In this document: positions 34,833 through 44,006 of the stretch, one piece after another
Layout: each line of letters starts with the position of its first letter
Numbering within the stretch: position 1 is the stretch's first letter
Source: Prevotella sp. UBA4268
GTDB lineage: Bacteria > Bacteroidota > Bacteroidia > Bacteroidales > Bacteroidaceae
Length of the DNA stretch: 64,000 nucleotides
Assembly (NCBI GenBank): GCA_002395135.1
Contig: DGWC01000076.1
Coordinates: 33,146-97,145, forward strand
Direction of reading: 5' to 3'
Position numbers and translations under genes: made by a program
The notes under the pieces: model-generated
What the model was told of the DNA's origin: nothing
The model's database searches: none
The model's input: only the letters and a program-made list of their open reading frames with translations

Positions 34833-35819
34833 ATGAGGAAAGAGGATTTAAGAATCGTTTTCATGGGCACTCCTGAGTTTGCCGTCGGCACACTCAAGGC
34901 TTTATTGGACAACGGATACAACGTGGTGGCTGTGGTAACTCAGCCCGACAAACCGGTGGGAAGGCATCACGACACGCTGCAGATGCCAGAAGTGAAGCGC
35001 TACGCACTGGAACACGGCATCAAGGAAGAAGACATTCTGCAGCCCGAAAAGATGAAAGACGAGGCCTTTGTGGAACGTCTCCGCAGTTACCAGGCACATC
35101 TCCAGGTGGTGGTGGCATTCAGAATGCTGCCCGAAGTGGTATGGGCCATGCCACAGTTCGGCACATTCAACGTGCATGCAGCCTTGCTTCCACAGTATCG
35201 CGGAGCCGCACCCATCAACTGGGCGGTCATCAACGGCGAGACGAAAACAGGCGTTACCACCTTTTTCCTCGACCACGACATCGACACAGGAAGAATCATC
35301 ATGCAAAAGCCTTTCGACATTCTCGACGACTATAATGTGGAAGATGTGTACAACGGCCTGATGGAGTTAGGAGCCGAAACCGCACTGAAAACCATAGAAC
35401 TGATACTTGAAGGCGACGGCCACGTGGAGTCGCTGCCACAAGAACAGATGATTGCCGAAGGCACAGCCCTGCACAATGCACCGAAGATATTCAAGGAAAC
35501 GTGCGAAATAAACTGGAATCAGGCTGCCAGAAACATCTATAATTTCGTGAGAGGGCTCAGCCCCTACCCCGGCGCATGGACTACTCTGGAAGACGAAAAG
35601 GGAAAGAAGACCGTGCTGAAAATCTATCATACGGCCAAGACCGGAAAGCCTACCCAGATGGCTGCCGGATGTATTTCAGCCGATAACGGCCATCTGTTTG
35701 TGGCTGCTGACGACGAGTTGCTGGAACTGATTGAGATTCAGTTGACCGGAAAGAAACGCATGATGGCGCGTGATTTCCTGAACGGATTCCGCAACATCAC
35801 CAACTGCAAACTGGTGTAA
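34833..35819 (+). CDS. fmt: Methionyl-tRNA formyltransferase
   Basis: A 328-residue protein from ATG 34833 (MRKEDLRIVFMGTPEFAVGT). It formylates Met-tRNA(fMet) with 10-formyl-THF. Seen: the formyltransferase core NVHAALLPQYRGAAPINWAVI (Asn/His of the active site), TGVTTFFLDHDIDTG (catalytic Asp) and the C-terminal RGLSPYPGAWT. Isolated gene with a -7-like box TAATTTTG at 34734-34741. Confidence 0.97.
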   Translation: MRKEDLRIVFMGTPEFAVGTLKALLDNGYNVVAVVTQPDKPVGRHHDTLQMPEVKRYALEHGIKEEDILQPEKMKDEAFVERLRSYQAHLQVVVAFRMLPEVVWAMPQFGTFNVHAALLPQYRGAAPINWAVINGETKTGVTTFFLDHDIDTGRIIMQKPFDILDDYNVEDVYNGLMELGAETALKTIELILEGDGHVESLPQEQMIAEGTALHNAPKIFKETCEINWNQAARNIYNFVRGLSPYPGAWTTLEDEKGKKTVLKIYHTAKTGKPTQMAAGCISADNGHLFVAADDELLELIEIQLTGKKRMMARDFLNGFRNITNCKLV

Positions 35820-35916
35820 AAAAGCAGGCTTGCTCTTTGCCGCAAATCACCTGCGGCCGCTGCAACCATATACCAGGAAAACCGCGAACAGAGCGATGCG
35901 GATGTCTGGTATTGTC

Positions 35917-36000
35917 ATGGAAAATCCGAATTTTGGGCTCTCATACGCGCGATGCTGGGCGCAAACGGTCAACTGGGCGCGAAATACGCGCGTTTTGAGA
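35917..36000. repeat. Tandem array C, GC-rich and less regular
   Basis: Units ending in GGGC are spaced 22, 22 and 18 bp (GGGC at 35935, 35957 and 35975), followed by a 22-bp unit GCGAAATACGCGCGTTTT plus GAGA. Cores such as GAAAATCCGAATTTT and CGAAATACGCGCGTTTT are near-palindromic. Regularity is weaker than in the other arrays. Confidence 0.45.
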
Positions 36001-36080
36001 TACTCCCCGCAACATATTGGCTAACAACCAATTACAACGAAAGCCAAATTCTCTTAAACGAAGAAATCAGAAGGCTGCCC

Positions 36081-36190
36081 GCAAAACCTATGCTTTTGGG
36101 TTGTAAAAACATAGGTTTTGAGGTGCGAAACCATAGTTTTTGAAGGGTAAAACCATAGTTTTTGAGATGCAAAAGCATAGGTTTCGCTCG
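36081..36190. repeat. 22-bp tandem array D, AAACCATAGTTTT core
   Basis: Five imperfect units with an exact 22-bp period start at 36081, 36103, 36125, 36147 and 36169. The consensus is about GYAAAACCATAGKTTTTG followed by four variable bases. The core is close to self-complementary. There are no unique spacers, so it is not CRISPR, and no ORF runs through it in a protein-like way. Confidence 0.8.
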
Positions 36191-36448
36191 GAAAAATGTG
36201 CGTCGCGGTAATGATTTTTTACATATTCGCGTTTTCAACGCCCGTTTTTCCCAAAATCAATTTCTATTTTGAAGGAAAGCGGCAACATGATTTTGTCGCG
36301 TTTTTTCCGAATCATCGGCATGCTGATACCACAGACATGGCCATACGAAGGCATGGGGCATATCTTTCGAAATGACATACAGGGCGACGAAACAAGGAGC
36401 AAATTGCCGCAAACTTCACTGACAATGAGCGTGTTGGCAGGCATGTGA

Positions 36449-38260
36449 TTAGTCGGCAGAAAGGTCGGCCACCATCTGCCTATATGCTGTATAAAGATGA
36501 GCGCGCGAGATATAGCCGCGCAAATGGCTCTCAATGTCGAGCACGGGAAGCATCACCGCGTCTGTTTCATCGAACTTTTTCATCACATCCTCCATGGAAT
36601 CGTTGACGCTCAATACAGCAGGCGGCTGCACCATCAACTGTGAAACGGTGAAATGATGATACAACTCGGTGCGGAAAACGATATGGCGTATCTTTGAAAT
36701 ATTGATTTCTCCCAACAGGTTTCCGGCTGCATCGAGCACAGGAAGGATGTCGGTCTTGCTGTGACTGAGTGAATGCACCAGCGAATGGAGTGGCATGTCG
36801 GCATCAACAGCCGTGAAATGGCGGTCGATAATGCTATCCAGACTCATCAGCGTGAGCACTGCCCGGTCGGTGTGATGGGTAATCAGTTTCCCTTCGCGGG
36901 CCAGTCGCATGCCGTAAATGCTATGGGGCTCGAAGATGATGATGGTGAGATAGGAGCAGATGCTTACGATCATGAGCGGTATGAACATAGCATAGCCGCC
37001 CGTTAGTTCAGCAATCAGGAAGATACCTGTTAATGGAGCGTGCATCACACCTGCCATTACGGCTGCCATACCCAGCATGGTGAAATTGTTTTCTGGTATG
37101 TATACTCCTATCTGCTCTATATTCCACAAACGGGCAAAGAGGAATCCGCCGAAGGCGCCTATGAAGAGCGACGGTGCAAACGTACCTCCACAGCCACCGC
37201 CACCATTGGTAGCCGAGGTGGCAAATACCTTGGTGAGCAGCACCATGCCCAGATAGAGCACCAGCAACTTACCGTTTCCGTAGAAAAGAGATGTGTTCAG
37301 GATGGTGTTCCAGTCGGCTTCTGTCTTACCGTTGAGCAAAATATTGATGCTTCTGTAGCCTTCTCCGTAGAGTGAAGGGAAAAGAAAGATCAGTGTACTT
37401 AGAATAATGCCGCCCAATAACAGTTTTGCATAGTGATTATTGCCAAGTTTTGAGAACCAGCCTTCGCAAACATTCATCATCCGAATGAAATACAGGCTGA
37501 GCAAACCACCGAAAACACCCAGCAAAATGTATGCCGGCAAACGCTCCATCATCCATATTTCGCTGGGAGTATATGAAAACAGGGACGCACTACCGTTGAA
37601 AAGATAACTGAAACAGACGGCTGTCACGCTGGCAATCAGTATAGGCAGCAGGGAAGCCATGGTCAGATCGATCATCAATACCTCCAAAGTGAACACCAAA
37701 CCGGCTATCGGTGCCTTGAAGATACCCGCTATAGCAGCCGAGGCACCGCAGCCCATGAGCAGCATCAGCGTATGACTGTCGAGTTTGAACATCTGCCCCA
37801 GATTGCTGCCAATGGCCGAACCCGTGAGCACGATGGGCGCCTCTGCTCCTACAGACCCACCAAATCCGATGGTAATGGCAGAGGCAATGACCGAACTCCA
37901 GCAATGATGACCGGGCAAACGGCTGCGCTTTGACGATATGGCATAGAGGATGCGTGTGATGCCATGTGAGATATTGTCTCTCACGATGTAGCGCACGAAC
38001 AGGGAAGTAAGATAGATACCGATGACGGGATATACCAAATAAAGCCAGTTGAAGGAGGATATGTCGAAGCCTGCCGTGAGCAACGCCTCAATTTCCTTGA
38101 TAATCCAATGGAGCACATAGGCCGCCACGGCCGCAAAAAAGCCCACGAAAAAACTCAGCAACAGCGTAAACTGCTTGTCGGTGACATGCTTTTCACGCCA
38201 TTGCAGAAATTTCTGAACCCACGTTTGCGGAGTTTCCATGTCGTTGCTTATACTCGCCAC
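36449..38260 (-). CDS. ClC-family chloride channel/transporter with CBS domains
   Basis: A 603-residue protein with about ten membrane segments. ClC motifs: GGSVGAEAPIVLTGSAIG (the gating/proton Glu in GAEAP), GIFKAPIAGLVFTLE, GGGGCGGTFAPSLFIGAFGG and AGVMHAPLTGIFLIAEL. The C-terminal 140 residues carry two CBS repeats (about 455-595: SKTDILPVLDAAGNLLGEIN, ETDAVMLPVLDIESHLRGYI) that usually bind adenine nucleotides. The start could be residue 8 (METPQTW). Confidence 0.95.
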   Translation of the reverse strand: MASISNDMETPQTWVQKFLQWREKHVTDKQFTLLLSFFVGFFAAVAAYVLHWIIKEIEALLTAGFDISSFNWLYLVYPVIGIYLTSLFVRYIVRDNISHGITRILYAISSKRSRLPGHHCWSSVIASAITIGFGGSVGAEAPIVLTGSAIGSNLGQMFKLDSHTLMLLMGCGASAAIAGIFKAPIAGLVFTLEVLMIDLTMASLLPILIASVTAVCFSYLFNGSASLFSYTPSEIWMMERLPAYILLGVFGGLLSLYFIRMMNVCEGWFSKLGNNHYAKLLLGGIILSTLIFLFPSLYGEGYRSINILLNGKTEADWNTILNTSLFYGNGKLLVLYLGMVLLTKVFATSATNGGGGCGGTFAPSLFIGAFGGFLFARLWNIEQIGVYIPENNFTMLGMAAVMAGVMHAPLTGIFLIAELTGGYAMFIPLMIVSICSYLTIIIFEPHSIYGMRLAREGKLITHHTDRAVLTLMSLDSIIDRHFTAVDADMPLHSLVHSLSHSKTDILPVLDAAGNLLGEINISKIRHIVFRTELYHHFTVSQLMVQPPAVLSVNDSMEDVMKKFDETDAVMLPVLDIESHLRGYISRAHLYTAYRQMVADLSAD

Positions 38261-38276
38261 TTCGTAATGCTTGATT

Positions 38277-38846
38277 TTATTTGCGTATAATCTCTACAAC
38301 GCCGTCTTCTGACAGTTTGATAATGCTCGACGGTGTATGCGGTTTGTGCTCCTGACGGCGCGAAAAACAGACATAGTCTACTGCGTCGAGAATCTCCTGA
38401 CTGATATCAGCATAGTTCTGAGCAGGCGGTTCGCCGCTGACATTAGCACTGGTAGACACCAACGGTTTCTGGAACCTGTAGCACAATTCCTTGGAAAACT
38501 CCTCGTGAGTGATGCGCATGGCAATGCTGCCATCTGCTGCAATCAGGTTGGGAGCGAGGTTTACGGCTCTATCCAATATGATGGTGATGGGCTTGGTGGC
38601 CAAATCCATGATGTCCCAAGCCACATTCGGCACGTTGCGCACATAGCGCTGCAAGCGGGAATCACTGTCAACCAGGCAGATCATGGCCTTTGAATCATCG
38701 CGATGTTTGATTTCATAGACACGCGCAACGGCTTTTTCGTTGGTGGCATCGCACCCTATTCCCCACACGGTATCAGTAGGATAGAGGATTACCCCACCTT
38801 CTTTCAACACTTTTATTGCGTTTTGGATATCTTCTTTCTGATTCAT
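38277..38846 (-). CDS. Threonylcarbamoyl-AMP synthase (Sua5/YrdC)
   Basis: A 189-residue protein from ATG 38846 (MNQKEDIQNAIKVLKEGGVI). YrdC-fold signatures: LYPTDTVWGIGCDA, KHRDDSKAMICLV, and PLVSTSANVSGEPPA. It makes threonylcarbamoyl-AMP for the t6A modification of tRNAs reading ANN codons. It is a single-domain form without the Sua5 C-terminal domain. The predicted transcription start falls almost on the ATG, so the mRNA may be leaderless. Confidence 0.94.
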   Translation of the reverse strand: MNQKEDIQNAIKVLKEGGVILYPTDTVWGIGCDATNEKAVARVYEIKHRDDSKAMICLVDSDSRLQRYVRNVPNVAWDIMDLATKPITIILDRAVNLAPNLIAADGSIAMRITHEEFSKELCYRFQKPLVSTSANVSGEPPAQNYADISQEILDAVDYVCFSRRQEHKPHTPSSIIKLSEDGVVEIIRK

Positions 38847-38852
38847 AGAGCG

Positions 38853-38884
38853 CAAAGGTAAGTGAATTTTGCGGGAACGCCAAA
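38853..38884 (-). promoter_or_regulatory. Promoter of the Sua5/YrdC gene
   Basis: On the minus strand TTTG (38884-38881) and TACCTTTG (38860-38853) are 20 bp apart. The 3' end of the -7 box is only 6 nt from the ATG. Confidence 0.6.
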
Positions 38885-39003
38885 TAAAACACGATATTTT
38901 TTTCTGCATGGCAACAAAGGCAATGGAAATCGGAACGAATGCCAAACGGTAGTGGGAAAAACGCTTCCAAGCGACATGCCGTCAGCGGAAAGCACTCGCG
39001 CAG

Positions 39004-39097
39004 TATAAAAAAACATGGCATCCGGACGGGTTCCACTAAGGACGGAACCGCCCAGATGCCATGTTCAGGCAACTGTTCTGCACTGAGAACAGTTGCC
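39004..39097 (-). terminator. Double-hairpin terminator after the ROK kinase gene
   Basis: Two hairpins in a row. The one nearer the gene is a perfect 12-bp stem (GGCAACTGTTCT 39068-39079 with AGAACAGTTGCC 39086-39097, 6-nt loop). The second pairs AACATGGCATC (39012-39022) with GATGCCATGTT (39055-39065), with an inner GGTTCC/GGAACC stem, and on the minus strand is followed by a run of T residues. Confidence 0.8.
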
Positions 39098-39120
39098 AAA
39101 TGGGGAGAGAGTCAAAGGTA

Positions 39121-40101
39121 TTAGAGTTCCCAACCGATGGCAGATGCACCCAGCACGGCTGCTGAAGAGCCGTCGAGCCCGCTCACCAGGAACTTTGCCT
39201 TTCCCTTGAATATCTTCAGTACGTGCTCATCATAACTGCGCTTGATGGGATCCATGATGAGATCGCCGGCCTTTGTCATACCTCCGAAGAAGATAAATGC
39301 CTCTGGCGAAGAGAATGCAGCGAAATCGGCGCATGCCTCACCCAGCATTTCGCCCGTGAACTCATAGATGCGCTTAGCCAATTTGTCGCCTTTGCCAGCG
39401 GCAATTGACACTTCGAGCGATGTGATTCTCTCGGGATCGATGTCGCGAAGCAATGACGGCTCCTGCGTAGTGGAAAGCAGTTCGCGCGCAGTACGCGCTA
39501 CTCCCGTTGCAGAACAATAGGCCTCGAGACAGCCGTTGCGTCCGCAACCGCAAGAACGTCCGTTTTCGCGGCGCATAATGACATGTCCCAGTTCGCCGGC
39601 AAAGCCATCGCAGCCGTAAACAAGTTGTCCGTTGATGACAATACCTGATCCCACGCCCGTGCCTAAGGTGATAACGATGAAGTTTTTCATGCCTCGTGCC
39701 ACGCCATAGGTCATTTCTCCGATGGCAGCAGCATTGGCGTCGTTGGTCAGTCCTACGGGAATGTTATTGAGGCGCTCGCTGAACAGTTTGGCAAGAGGCA
39801 CCACTCCATGATGCGCCCAGGCCAGATTAGGAGCAAATTCGATAGTTCCATTGTAGAAATTTCCATTGGGTGCTCCAATACCCATGGCCTTAATCTGCTC
39901 AATGCCGCCCACTTGGTCGATGATTACCTGTAATACTTCCACGCAAGCATCCACATAATCCTCTACGCGGTCGTAACCCTGAGTCTTGATGGCAGTAGTT
40001 GCCTTGATCTCACCACGGGAGTCGACAATGCCGAAAACAGAGTTCGTTCCACCCAAATCCAAGCCGATGACATACGGCTTCATAGCACTTTGCTCATTCA
40101 T
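39121..40101 (-). CDS. ROK-family sugar kinase (glucokinase-like)
   Basis: A 326-residue protein: YVIGLDLGGTNSVFGIVD (phosphate loop), MGIGAPNGNFYNGTIEFAPN, LTNDANAAAIGE (catalytic Asp), ITLGTGVGSGIVI, and the ROK zinc site ELGHVI with CGCGRNGCLEAYCS. Most Bacteroidales members of this form are glucokinases or N-acetylhexosamine kinases; the sugar cannot be decided here. The start may be a few codons downstream (MKPYVIG). Confidence 0.93.
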   Translation of the reverse strand: MNEQSAMKPYVIGLDLGGTNSVFGIVDSRGEIKATTAIKTQGYDRVEDYVDACVEVLQVIIDQVGGIEQIKAMGIGAPNGNFYNGTIEFAPNLAWAHHGVVPLAKLFSERLNNIPVGLTNDANAAAIGEMTYGVARGMKNFIVITLGTGVGSGIVINGQLVYGCDGFAGELGHVIMRRENGRSCGCGRNGCLEAYCSATGVARTARELLSTTQEPSLLRDIDPERITSLEVSIAAGKGDKLAKRIYEFTGEMLGEACADFAAFSSPEAFIFFGGMTKAGDLIMDPIKRSYDEHVLKIFKGKAKFLVSGLDGSSAAVLGASAIGWEL

Positions 40102-40231
40102 GATAAATATGTTTTTAGTTGTTAGATAATCAATGATTCAAGGCACAAAGTTATTAAAATAATCGTATATCACAAAGTTTTGACCTGTAAATTTACATAA
40201 TTCGTGAAAATTTAGTAATTTTGCATCCGCT

Positions 40232-40903
40232 ATGCCATTCGCATTTCACATAGACATCATAGATCTTGTATTCAAAGGAATACTGATTGGAATCATTGCC
40301 AGTGCTCCGATGGGGCCCGTGGGTATTCTTTGTATCCAGCGAACCTTGAACAAAGGCCGTTGGTATGGGTTCGTAACCGGCATCGGAGCCGCCGTGAGCG
40401 ACTTCTTTTATGCGTTGGTAACAGGTATGGGCATGAGTTTCGTGATGGATATGGTGAACAACAGCCGCTATCAATTCCTGCTACAGATACTGGGAAGCCT
40501 GTTGCTTCTCGCTTTCGGCATATACTCTTATCGCAGCAATCCTACGAAGAACATGCACATTAGCGGCAACCAAAAAGGCTCGTTGGTACATAATGGAGTG
40601 ACAGCCTTTTTTGTTACATTCTCCAATCCGCTGATTATCTTCCTGTTCATGGCCCTTTTTGCACAGTTTTCGTTTGTCGTTCCCCATCATCCGCTTGAAA
40701 TGTGCGTTGGTTTTCTGAGCATTCCCTTCGGTGCACTGGTGTGGTGGTACGGTCTCACATGGCTTATTGACAAGATAAGAGGCATTTTCGATAACAGCGG
40801 CATACTGCTCATCAACAGGATTATCGGTTCCGTGGTGATTCTTTTCTCCGTCATTGTCTTGTTCGGAACAATTTTCAACTTATATAAACTACCGCATTAC
40901 TGA
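40232..40903 (+). CDS. LysE-family amino-acid exporter
   Basis: A 223-residue protein with six predicted membrane segments; the conserved first segment is GILIGIIASAPMGPVGILCI followed by QRTLNKGRWYGFVTGIGAAV. LysE/RhtB proteins export amino acids or related small molecules; the substrate is unknown. A -7-like TAATTTTG at 40216-40223 lies just upstream. First gene of a plus-strand run whose second gene overlaps it by 1 bp. Confidence 0.9.
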   Translation: MPFAFHIDIIDLVFKGILIGIIASAPMGPVGILCIQRTLNKGRWYGFVTGIGAAVSDFFYALVTGMGMSFVMDMVNNSRYQFLLQILGSLLLLAFGIYSYRSNPTKNMHISGNQKGSLVHNGVTAFFVTFSNPLIIFLFMALFAQFSFVVPHHPLEMCVGFLSIPFGALVWWYGLTWLIDKIRGIFDNSGILLINRIIGSVVILFSVIVLFGTIFNLYKLPHY

Positions 40904-41454
40904 TGTATATCGCCCAACAACTAAGGAAGAATAATATTGCGGAATACCTGCTATACATGTGGCAGGTGGAAGATATTGTAAGAGCATACGGATGCTCGCT
41001 GACAAGAATCCGCAAAGAATATATCGAGCGCTTCGACTATAACGAAGAACAGAAAGAAGAAATGGCCGACTGGTATGGCAATCTGGTGCGTATGATGAAC
41101 CAGGAAGGATGCCGCGAACAGGGACATTTGCAGATAAACCGCATCGTGATGCAGCAGTTGTCGGAACTGAATGCGCGGCTGCTCGACAGCACCAAGTTTC
41201 CTTTCTACACAAGCGAATATTATAAGGTGTTGCCCTATATTGTGGAACTTAGGAGGAAAAAAGCCGGAAACGGCGACAAAGAAGAACCGGAACTGGAAAC
41301 CTGTTTCAACGCGCTGTATGGCATGATGATGCTGAAACTCCAAAAGAAAGAGATAAGCCCCGACACCCAGCATGCCATCAAGGAAATCACAACGTTCATC
41401 GGCATGCTGAACGACTATTACTTCAAAGACAAAGCAGGCGAACTGGAATTGTAA
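40903..41454 (+). CDS. DUF4924 family protein
   Basis: A 183-residue soluble helical protein starting MYIAQQLRKNNIAEYLLYMW, which I recognise as the Bacteroidetes DUF4924 family. The start codon overlaps the stop of the lysE gene (TGATG), so the two are translationally coupled. No motifs or known function. Confidence 0.85.
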   Translation: MYIAQQLRKNNIAEYLLYMWQVEDIVRAYGCSLTRIRKEYIERFDYNEEQKEEMADWYGNLVRMMNQEGCREQGHLQINRIVMQQLSELNARLLDSTKFPFYTSEYYKVLPYIVELRRKKAGNGDKEEPELETCFNALYGMMMLKLQKKEISPDTQHAIKEITTFIGMLNDYYFKDKAGELEL

Positions 41455-41470
41455 AAAAAACTAAGTAAAA

Positions 41471-42331
41471 ATGAACATATTGATTACTGGTTGCAGAGGA
41501 CAACTCGGCAATGAACTACAGTTACTGGAAGAAAACTACCCACAGCATAACTGGTTTAACACTGATGTGGAGGAGTTGGACATCTCAAATCAACTGGCCA
41601 TAGAGCAGTTTGTGGCAGAAAACAGAATCGAAGGCATCGTGAACTGCGCTGCATATACGGCTGTTGACAAGGCCGAAAGCGAGAAAGAGAAGTGCACAAC
41701 GCTGAATACGGTCGCACCGGCATATCTGGCTGCCGCCATAGAGAAGCGTAACGGATGGATGATACAGATATCCACCGACTATGTTTTCAACGGAACGAAG
41801 CACACGCCCTATATAGAAACAGACACGCCATGCCCGGAAAGCGTTTACGGAAGCACGAAACTGGCTGGCGAAATGGGAGTTCTGAAATTCTGCAAGAAGT
41901 CGGTCGTTATTCGCACCGCATGGCTTTACAGCAGTTTCGGGAGCAATTTTGTGAAGACCATGTTACGTCTTGGCAGGGAAAAAGCACAACTGGGAGTGGT
42001 ATTCGACCAGATTGGCACGCCCACTTATGCACGCGACCTCGCATCGGCCATCATGACCATCATCGAGAAAGGCATCATTCCCGGTGTCTTCCATTTCTCA
42101 AACGAAGGAGTTATCAGTTGGTACGACTTTGCCAAAGCCATTCATCGCATTGCAGGAATCACCACATGCCAAGTGTCGCCCCTGCACACAGAGGAGTATC
42201 CCACGCCGGCATGCCGTCCCCATTACTCCGTTCTTGACAAGACGAAGATAAAGAACACTTACGGCATAATGATTCCTTATTGGGAGGAATCGCTGGGAGA
42301 CTGTATGAAAACGATGAATGCCATGGATTGA
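41471..42331 (+). CDS. rfbD: dTDP-4-dehydrorhamnose reductase
   Basis: A 286-residue extended SDR: NILITGCRGQLGNELQLLEE (NAD(P)-binding), NCAAYTAVDKAESE, STDYVFNG and the catalytic YGSTKLAGE. It reduces dTDP-4-keto-L-rhamnose to dTDP-L-rhamnose for surface polysaccharide. It lies 16 bp after the DUF4924 gene; the other rfb genes are not in the window. Confidence 0.93.
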   Translation: MNILITGCRGQLGNELQLLEENYPQHNWFNTDVEELDISNQLAIEQFVAENRIEGIVNCAAYTAVDKAESEKEKCTTLNTVAPAYLAAAIEKRNGWMIQISTDYVFNGTKHTPYIETDTPCPESVYGSTKLAGEMGVLKFCKKSVVIRTAWLYSSFGSNFVKTMLRLGREKAQLGVVFDQIGTPTYARDLASAIMTIIEKGIIPGVFHFSNEGVISWYDFAKAIHRIAGITTCQVSPLHTEEYPTPACRPHYSVLDKTKIKNTYGIMIPYWEESLGDCMKTMNAMD

Positions 42332-42381
42332 GACGATGATTGTTTAAGGAAAAAAGATGATTATTAAGGATTAAGAAAAAT

Positions 42382-43968
42382 ATGAGCCAAGAAATAGAAA
42401 GACGAAGAACGTTTGCCATCATATCTCACCCTGATGCCGGAAAGACCACGCTCACGGAGAAATTCCTGCTGTTTGGCGGTCAGATTCAGGTGGCAGGTGC
42501 CGTAAAAAACAATAAAATCAAGAAGACAGCAACCTCCGACTGGATGGACATTGAGAAGCAACGCGGTATCTCCGTGTCAACTTCTGTGATGGAATTCGAC
42601 TATACGCCAGACGATTCCGACATAGAATACAAAGTGAATATCCTGGACACGCCTGGTCACCAAGACTTTGCCGAAGACACATACCGCACGCTCACGGCCG
42701 TAGACTCTGCCATTATCGTGGTGGACGGCGCAAAAGGCGTAGAGGCGCAAACACGAAAACTGATGAACGTTTGCCGCATGCGAAACACGCCGGTCATCAT
42801 TTTCATCAACAAGATGGACCGTGAAGGGCGCGATCCGTTTGACCTTCTCGACGAACTGGAGCAAGAACTTGAAATAAAAGTACGTCCACTTTCATGGCCC
42901 ATTAACCAAGGAGCAAAGTTCAAAGGTGTGTACAACATCTATGAAAACAAACTCGACCTGTTCACACCAGACAAGCAACGTGTAACGGAAAAGGTGGAAG
43001 TGGAAGTCGACAGTGACGAACTGGATGCACGTGTAGGAAGCCAGGATGCGGCAAAACTGCGCGATGACCTGGAACTGATTGACGGAGTGTATCCGGAATT
43101 CGACGTAAACACTTATCGTTCTGCCGAGGTGGCGCCTGTGTTTTTCGGCTCTGCACTGAACAATTTCGGTGTTCAGGAACTGCTGAACTGCTTTGTTGAG
43201 ATTGCGCCAAGCCCTCGTCCGACAATGGCAGTGGAGCGGACCATCGACCCGGAAGAAGAGAAATTCACTGGATTTATATTCAAAATCACGGCAAACATCG
43301 ATCCGAACCATCGTTCATGCATTGCTTTCTGTAAAGTATGTAGCGGAAAATTCGTGCGCAACCAGCCTTATCTGCTTGTGCGACAGGGAAAAACCATTCG
43401 CTTTTCTTCGCCCACACAGTTTATGGCCCAACGAAAAAGTACCATAGAAGAGGCATATCCGGGCGACATAGTGGGCCTGCCGGACAACGGTATCTTCAAG
43501 ATTGGAGACACTCTGACAGAAGGCGAGCAACTGCATTTCAGGGGATTGCCCTCGTTTTCACCAGAAATGTTCAAGTATATCGAGAACGACGACCCGATGA
43601 AAGCCAAACAGTTGAACAAAGGCATAGACCAACTGATGGATGAAGGTGTGGCGCAGATGTTCATTAATCAGTTTAACAACCGGAAAATCATTGGAACGGT
43701 TGGGCAACTGCAGTTTGAGGTGATACAATATCGCCTTGAAAATGAGTATAATGCCAAATGCCGATGGGAGCCAGTACACTTGTATAAGGCCTGCTGGATA
43801 GAGGCTGACAGCGAAAAAGAACTGGAAGCATTCAAAAAACGCAAGTATCAGTACATGGCCAAGGACAAAGAGGGACGGGATGTGTTTCTTGCCGACAGCG
43901 GCTATGTGCTCCAAATGGCTCAGCAAGACTTCGAACACATCAAGTTCCACTTTACAAGTGAGTTTTGA
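42382..43968 (+). CDS. prfC: Peptide chain release factor 3
   Basis: A 528-residue translational GTPase. G motifs: [42 protein letters not shown], and the RF3-type C-terminal segment [20 protein letters not shown]. It recycles RF1/RF2 from the ribosome after termination. It follows rfbD by 50 bp in the same run. Confidence 0.97.
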   Translation: MSQEIERRRTFAIISHPDAGKTTLTEKFLLFGGQIQVAGAVKNNKIKKTATSDWMDIEKQRGISVSTSVMEFDYTPDDSDIEYKVNILDTPGHQDFAEDTYRTLTAVDSAIIVVDGAKGVEAQTRKLMNVCRMRNTPVIIFINKMDREGRDPFDLLDELEQELEIKVRPLSWPINQGAKFKGVYNIYENKLDLFTPDKQRVTEKVEVEVDSDELDARVGSQDAAKLRDDLELIDGVYPEFDVNTYRSAEVAPVFFGSALNNFGVQELLNCFVEIAPSPRPTMAVERTIDPEEEKFTGFIFKITANIDPNHRSCIAFCKVCSGKFVRNQPYLLVRQGKTIRFSSPTQFMAQRKSTIEEAYPGDIVGLPDNGIFKIGDTLTEGEQLHFRGLPSFSPEMFKYIENDDPMKAKQLNKGIDQLMDEGVAQMFINQFNNRKIIGTVGQLQFEVIQYRLENEYNAKCRWEPVHLYKACWIEADSEKELEAFKKRKYQYMAKDKEGRDVFLADSGYVLQMAQQDFEHIKFHFTSEF

Positions 43969-44006
43969 AACGAAATGGTGAAACGGGAAGAAACAAGCAC
44001 AGAATC

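Larger units (their letters stand above)
35820..36448. other. Gene-free region with tandem 22-bp arrays
   Basis: About 630 bp between fmt and the ClC gene with no credible ORF. It contains array C (35917-36000) and array D (36081-36190). The rest shows no RNA gene or promoter I can support. Confidence 0.7.

Noticed and set aside
36081-36190. Possible CRISPR array
   Set aside because: Units follow each other every 22 bp with no unique spacers, and no cas genes are present.
36032-36238. Minus-strand frame through array D
   Set aside because: Its protein is a translation of the 22-bp repeats and has no homology-like features.
40178-40223. Full promoter for the lysE gene
   Set aside because: The -7 box is good, but the nearest TTG is 33 bp away, so only the -7 box is mentioned.
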